A DNA stretch of 64,000 nt. Origin: Jaapia argillacea MUCL 33604 (lineage: Eukaryota; Basidiomycota; Agaricomycetes; Jaapiales; Jaapiaceae). The DNA is taken from NCBI GenBank assembly GCA_000697665.1, contig KL197725.1, positions 70,544 to 134,543 of the forward strand, in the 5' to 3' direction. Under the pieces are notes generated by a model. That model was given only the letters and a program-made list of their open reading frames with translations, had not been told where the DNA came from and did no database searches. Below, piece by piece: positions 59,601-64,000 of this stretch (the first letter of the stretch is position 1; every line of letters begins with the position of its first letter). Both the position numbers and the translations under genes were made by a program.

Positions 59601-59799
59601 CTCACCAGGGTACCTGGGGTACTTGCTGAAGTGCCGAAGTGCCAAGAGCAAGGGGAAGGAGAATACAGATTCATAATCACAACTTGAAGACAAGATGGAA
59701 CGACTATATCACTGCACAGTTCAGCCGAATGGCCCTTTCAATTGACAGTCCATCTCGCAGACTTGTGTCGCTTTGAGGGAGGTGGGTCCTGATAAGTTT

Positions 59800-60542
59800 T
59801 CAGTCAGACTCCTGGTGAGATGAGGGAGAAAGACATACCTGAACATTGTCAACTTCCTCACTGCTGCGACTTCTCCCGATTCTTTGGGTGCTGTCTGTGG
59901 ACCTCAGTTTCCCTTTCCGAGCACTCACTGAAGTCCTCTTCAGGTATAACTTAATAAAATCCTGAGTTGCCCACGAATCTTGGTAATTTTGCAGCACCTG
60001 AAACTTCGAATTCTGCTCTACCTGGGAGACCGTGAGCGAGATGTTCAAAATGAAAGTGGAACGTGGACAAACTTTGTGACAAACAAGGGCCACTTTCGAC
60101 GCCTCTTGAGATTTGTAGCTCAGATGTGTATCGAGATGGGCGTCGGCCAGAAGGTGGATATGTGTCTGATGGAGCCATTCAGATGCATCTGAATTTCAGA
60201 AGGAAGTCCACATACCTGAACACTTTCATAGAACGTGTGGGACCATTTCAAAACAGTCTCCAGTGTGTAGCCACCTTTCCTGCCTGGACGACCGACCAAA
60301 CCTGGAGGCTTGGGAATGAGAGCAGAGGAGGGCGACTCCTCCCGTCCAAGTGTGGGCGATGTAGAGGGCTCCTTAGTTGGCACTGGTGGAATGGATGATT
60401 CAGACTTGGATTGTGGTGCGGGTTCAGGTTCAAGTTCGGGTTCGAAAGTTGTTCAAAATGTGATAGTAGATCGGAGAATGACGTGCTCAGGGCTAAAGCG
60501 GGCACGACTAGTAATGGGCAGAAAATAACGTTGGACAGACAT
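59800..60542 (-). pseudogene. Gene K: IPKPPG-motif family protein, one in-frame TGA
   Basis: Exon 1 60542-60216 begins MSVQRYFLPITSRARF. It has an acidic, proline-rich spacer, then LIPKPPGLVGRPGRKGGYTL followed by WSHTFYESVQ at the splice donor GTATGT. Exon 2 begins at 60165 (THIHLLADAHLDTHLSY). A later segment reads LQNYQDSWATQDFIKLYLK. This order matches an uncharacterised fungal family I have seen in mushroom genomes (IPKPPG-GRPG followed by a short helical domain); function unknown. TGA at 60453-60455 interrupts exon 1 in the sequence TITF-stop-TTFEP. The 3' end is not defined. Confidence 0.55.
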
Positions 60543-61192
60543 TGTACGTGCTGAACAAACTCTTGCTCAGACAGAGTTTATAAGGGGGAGTGCGAGGTGA
60601 AGTACTGCCATGGAAGAAGGTAGTAAGAGCTGTCAGGACATGAGATTTGATCGGTTGAGGCAGAGTCCATCTGAAAGAGCCACTCCCAGATTGACACAAG
60701 GTCCCATTCAACGGCAGTATAACGAATACAACACATACAGAAAATGGAAGAAGGGGTGAGGTGCCAGGAAAGAAGGGTTGCCAGGAATGTAGTTGCCATG
60801 AGATCAACTGACACAGAGTCTAAGTCGACCATTTCCAGAATGACATAAAGTCTAACTCTGATCATGAAGGTAGTAGAATGCATGCAGGAAGTGGGATAAG
60901 AGGTAAGATGCCATTGTGGAAGGTAAGTAAAGTTTGGGTTCAGGCGTGTTTCCCTTTTTGGACAAGTGCAATTCATGCAAACTGGACAACATCACCAAAT
61001 GTTAGCCCAATCCTTGGTACTCAGAGTCTCGAAGCTGAGTGGACTTTGTATCTGCATTTAGACTTTGTGTCGATGGCGAGTAACAATGTTTTTTTCTTCT
61101 TTTTGGGCAAAGTTTGTTTTCTCCCTCCCAACATATTTATCTCGGACTGGGTATGCATTCGTGAGTAGCCAGTTTTCACTGCTCCTTGTCTT

Positions 61193-61778
61193 TTGGGAAT
61201 GAACCTTGACTCTACTAGAGGTGGAAATCCCACAGGCCGCGTTCATATGCGACCTGTATCGCTGACCCTATGCTCCACTTTCCTACCAGAGAGAGTCCCA
61301 TCTTTCCTTCCCCATACTGCTGCCCCTCCTCAGCTCAGATCTCCCCTGACGGCACCAACCGATTTGGAATCTGGGTGCATCCCACCCACCTCCAGTTTGC
61401 AAGTCTCTGAGAACTTGAGCGTGAGCACAAGTGAAGTGGTGATCAGGTCAGTGTCATCCGAAGATGACATCTCTAGTGACTCTGAAGGCAATGTAGCAGT
61501 ACGCAATCTATCAACTGTGTTCTCTCCACTAACCGACTTTCATATAGGAACAGAAATACACGGAAAGCCCAGTGCTACGGCTACTGACCCTGGCCACCCT
61601 TTCTAATGGTGCTCGGATACCAAAACCCCCTGGCGAGGTGGGGAGGTCGAGTCCTCGAGGATATTCTCTACGCAAGGAGCTTGGATGGGACAAATCCTTG
61701 TACTCTGCAGTTCAGGTCAGAAACATCTGCTGCTTTTTCCAAACTTCATATGTTAACTCTCCTACCAGTGCTTCTTGA
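61193..61778 (+). pseudogene. Gene L: partial IPKPPG-motif copy, inverted relative to K
   Basis: A frame from 61193 (MGMNLDSTRGG, Ser/Pro-rich, with a DDISSDSEG acidic patch) is followed in another frame by GARIPKPPGEVGRSSPRGYS and LGWDKSLYSAVQ, ending at a GTCAGA donor at 61716. The frame change between the parts implies an intron or an indel. The helical domain that should follow is not recognisable, so the copy appears truncated. It shares its key motif with gene K on the opposite strand about 1.2 kb away. Confidence 0.42.
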
Positions 61779-64000
61779 GGGACCAAGCAAGACTACATCT
61801 CATTATCAGTTGCACATTGCATATGCAGCCAAAAGGTGATCTATTGAAGGTATTTGATTCAGTAAGTCTCTTGTCACAAACTCTCGAGCATTATGGCTGG
61901 TTGGCTTATGTGAATAGTAGGGAGTTAAGAAATTTCTGTTCCTGGTGTTGTATCAGAACCATTGGGTGATTAAGGACTTTCTTCAAATGTTCCTTGCAAA
62001 CGCTTGTCGGCATGGAAGGAACTAGGCTACGAGTCAGGGGTACACGAGTGACTGGGTATTTCCACTTGTATCTTCCGTGCGGCGCCGCGTAAGGATTAGA
62101 ATAGTTAGGTATATGAAGACAATTTTTAGCTTCTCAGGGCTCAAGCTCAAGTCTGGCATCGCAGTGGGTATGAGGAATGAACATATGAGTTGCATTCAAA
62201 CGACAAGAAGTGCATGTAAAGAATGAGATACATATAGGCATAATGACAACATTGATGGACAGAGTTCCTGCCCCATTCAAGACTGTGGTGTGCGAATCTA
62301 AAAATACAAACTTGCGGAGGACATTGCCTGCATCCACCTTGACGCTCTGGTTTCCATCGCAACCAACCGCACATCCAGGGTCCTCAAAGCATCTTGCGTG
62401 CTAGTGATAAGCGATTGCATCACTTCACTCTGTACTCTCAGATTATCAATTCCATCCAAGAGTATACCAAAGGCAGGATCTGGCGCAGAAACTCTGTGGT
62501 GGGCAGAGTTGTGCGATCTGGAAGGAGCCGTGTTGGTTGGTAGGGGCGTGCAATGAGAGGGGGTGGGAAATGTGAAAGGCAACTGCAAGATTGTATTGCA
62601 AGCCTGAACAGCCAGGTGAGATAAGGAAAGATTGCTGACTATCCATGTACAGTAACTCACCGACAGGTTGGTCAATGGATTACTGGTCATATTCACCAGT
62701 TGGTTAAGGGGCCCCCTTGAACGAATGTGAGTCCCTCACATTAGGCGGGGCTCCTGGGAGCAAGGTATAAGTTATTGGACCAAAAAACTTACAGTTCTCG
62801 TCCCAAATGTTGACTATCCTCGGAGCCGTCAATGCACGGAAAGAAGCGGTGCCTGTACGGATGGTATCACGGGTCTGCAGAAATGGGAAGGAATGAGAAG
62901 ATATGAAGGAGAAAATCAATGACTAACCCTGGGCAACCTTGACCTAACCAAGGAGAAATAGGGTTAGCAGGTAAAAGGGGTGGATTTGAATCTAGCACTT
63001 CAACTCATGGGAGCAGGACGAAGGTGCCGTCCAGCAGCACAGGGTTTTGGGAGTGGAGGTCTAGCACAGTTGACAGGGGCTAATAAGGGGGTAGATGAGA
63101 GACAGGGAGGTGTCAGAGAAAATATCCTACTCAGTAAATAATGGGGAGTTGTCGCAGTGGTTCCAGCTGCTGGCTGGGACTCAGAGGTCTGAACCCCGTT
63201 CTGTTGCCGATTGATCTGTGTTATCTGCATGTTCATGAGCGTAAATTCTGAGATTTGAATGCATGAACCTCTTCATCCCTCGGCATGGCGTGAACGTCGG
63301 AAACGACACTTCCACACTCTGCTGGGGGGTAGTGATTGATCCCCATGTCACAGGTGTTCTGCTTGCAGTCTGGGAATGATAATTCGACATAACCGTGATC
63401 ATTGAGGTACTGTGTGAGGTACGTTTTAGTCAGGTACCAAAGTCAACCCACAGCTAAACTTATGATGTCGTCGTGGTCAGAGGTGGCAGGTTGAATAGAC
63501 ATTGGTATCGATGCCATTGGAGCTTCAAGGAAGAGATGGTGCCTCGAGAGGTCGTGGTATAATCTTGAGATGAGAGAAGGGAATGGCTGGGGTCAGTTGC
63601 TGGATGGCGATCACGATGGCCTGTGACTGTTAAAAAACAAACGAATTCCATGGGTTTGGGTTGGCTCGTGGGAGTTTACAATTTTACGCACCAAAGAGTA
63701 GCTGAGCGAGGCAAAAGCAACAATAGCTCAGAAGGAGATGTATGGCAGAGATAATTGAGATGATCACACCCAGCATCAGTGACAGGACTGCTTGATCATC
63801 GACTAATGGTGGCTGATGGAAGCATCAGGGATGAAACAATGGGACAATGAGTACAACCAATGTACAGATGCTCACCTTGAGAAAAGACGGAAGAAGGGTA
63901 GCGACGGGGTACAATTGGAGGTCCCGAGGTAGGGATAGTGAGAGGAGCACCAAGATCTCTGGCTTGGGGTATGGAAGGGTGTGATCGATCGAGGGGTGGA
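61779..64000. other. End of window, no gene assigned
   Basis: Minus-strand frames at 62298-62696 (FGILLDGIDNLRVQSEVMQS, coiled-coil-like) and 63000-63236 could be exons of a gene on the minus strand, but I could not connect them. Nothing else is supported. Confidence 0.4.

Larger units (their letters stand above)
58021..59799. other. Repeat-rich noncoding stretch
   Basis: Contains a GTCAG/CTGAC-rich segment (58,330-58,400 and 58,670-58,750) reminiscent of the ends of the proposed J/I insertion. It also holds the 8-bp repeat at 58,761, the solitary fold-back terminus at 58,919 and the 12-bp repeat at 59,484. No gene. Confidence 0.5.

Overview
This is nuclear DNA of a filamentous basidiomycete, probably an Agaricomycete. 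Genes are split by short introns of about 50-60 nt with GTRNGT/AG ends. There is a Plavaka-type transposase and other protein types that recur in mushroom genomes. I saw no rRNA, tRNA or CRISPR array. The window is repeat-rich and gene-poor, and looks like a lineage-specific accessory or subtelomere-like region rather than core genome; that last point is inference.

Bases 1-31,000 are built from diverged segmental duplications. They carry five members of one multi-pass membrane protein family: A 4525-5763 (-, broken), B 10257-11491 (+), C 17055-18390 (-), D 22125-23762 (-) and E 28867-30201 (-). Members share a two-exon structure, a phase-1 intron at the same codon, about seven predicted membrane helices, and a C-terminus close to TTFIPHL. 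B, C, D and E read as intact proteins of 392, 425, 526 and 425 aa. D carries a five-unit, 19-residue tandem repeat. Between them lie decayed copies of at least one other multi-exon family, seen as recurring exon/GTAAGT junctions, and a solo LTR at 20698-21213.

Bases 32,000-64,000 are a graveyard of mobile elements. At 33,332-39,207 a broken zinc-finger gene (J, -) and an intact gene (I, +) are transcribed divergently from a 196-bp spacer, apparently inside one ~8-kb insertion. Two fold-back elements with CACCTTAAACAG ends follow; one has inserted into membrane-protein copy F (42157-44131). Copy G (48564-49903) is also broken. A nine-exon Plavaka transposase (51189-54400, -) is intact apart from one stop. 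A hAT-like non-autonomous element (54625-55700) interrupts gene H (54546-58020). Fragments of a family with an IPKPPG motif lie at 59.8-61.8 kb.

The broken genes of the right half share one kind of damage. Their frames are preserved but interrupted by single stops: 13 TGA, 2 TAG and 0 TAA. Where a paralogue can be compared, two of the TGAs sit where it has CGA. This is what C-to-T decay at CpG, as in methylated silenced DNA, would leave. The left half shows little of it, so the window may straddle a chromatin boundary near 31-33 kb.
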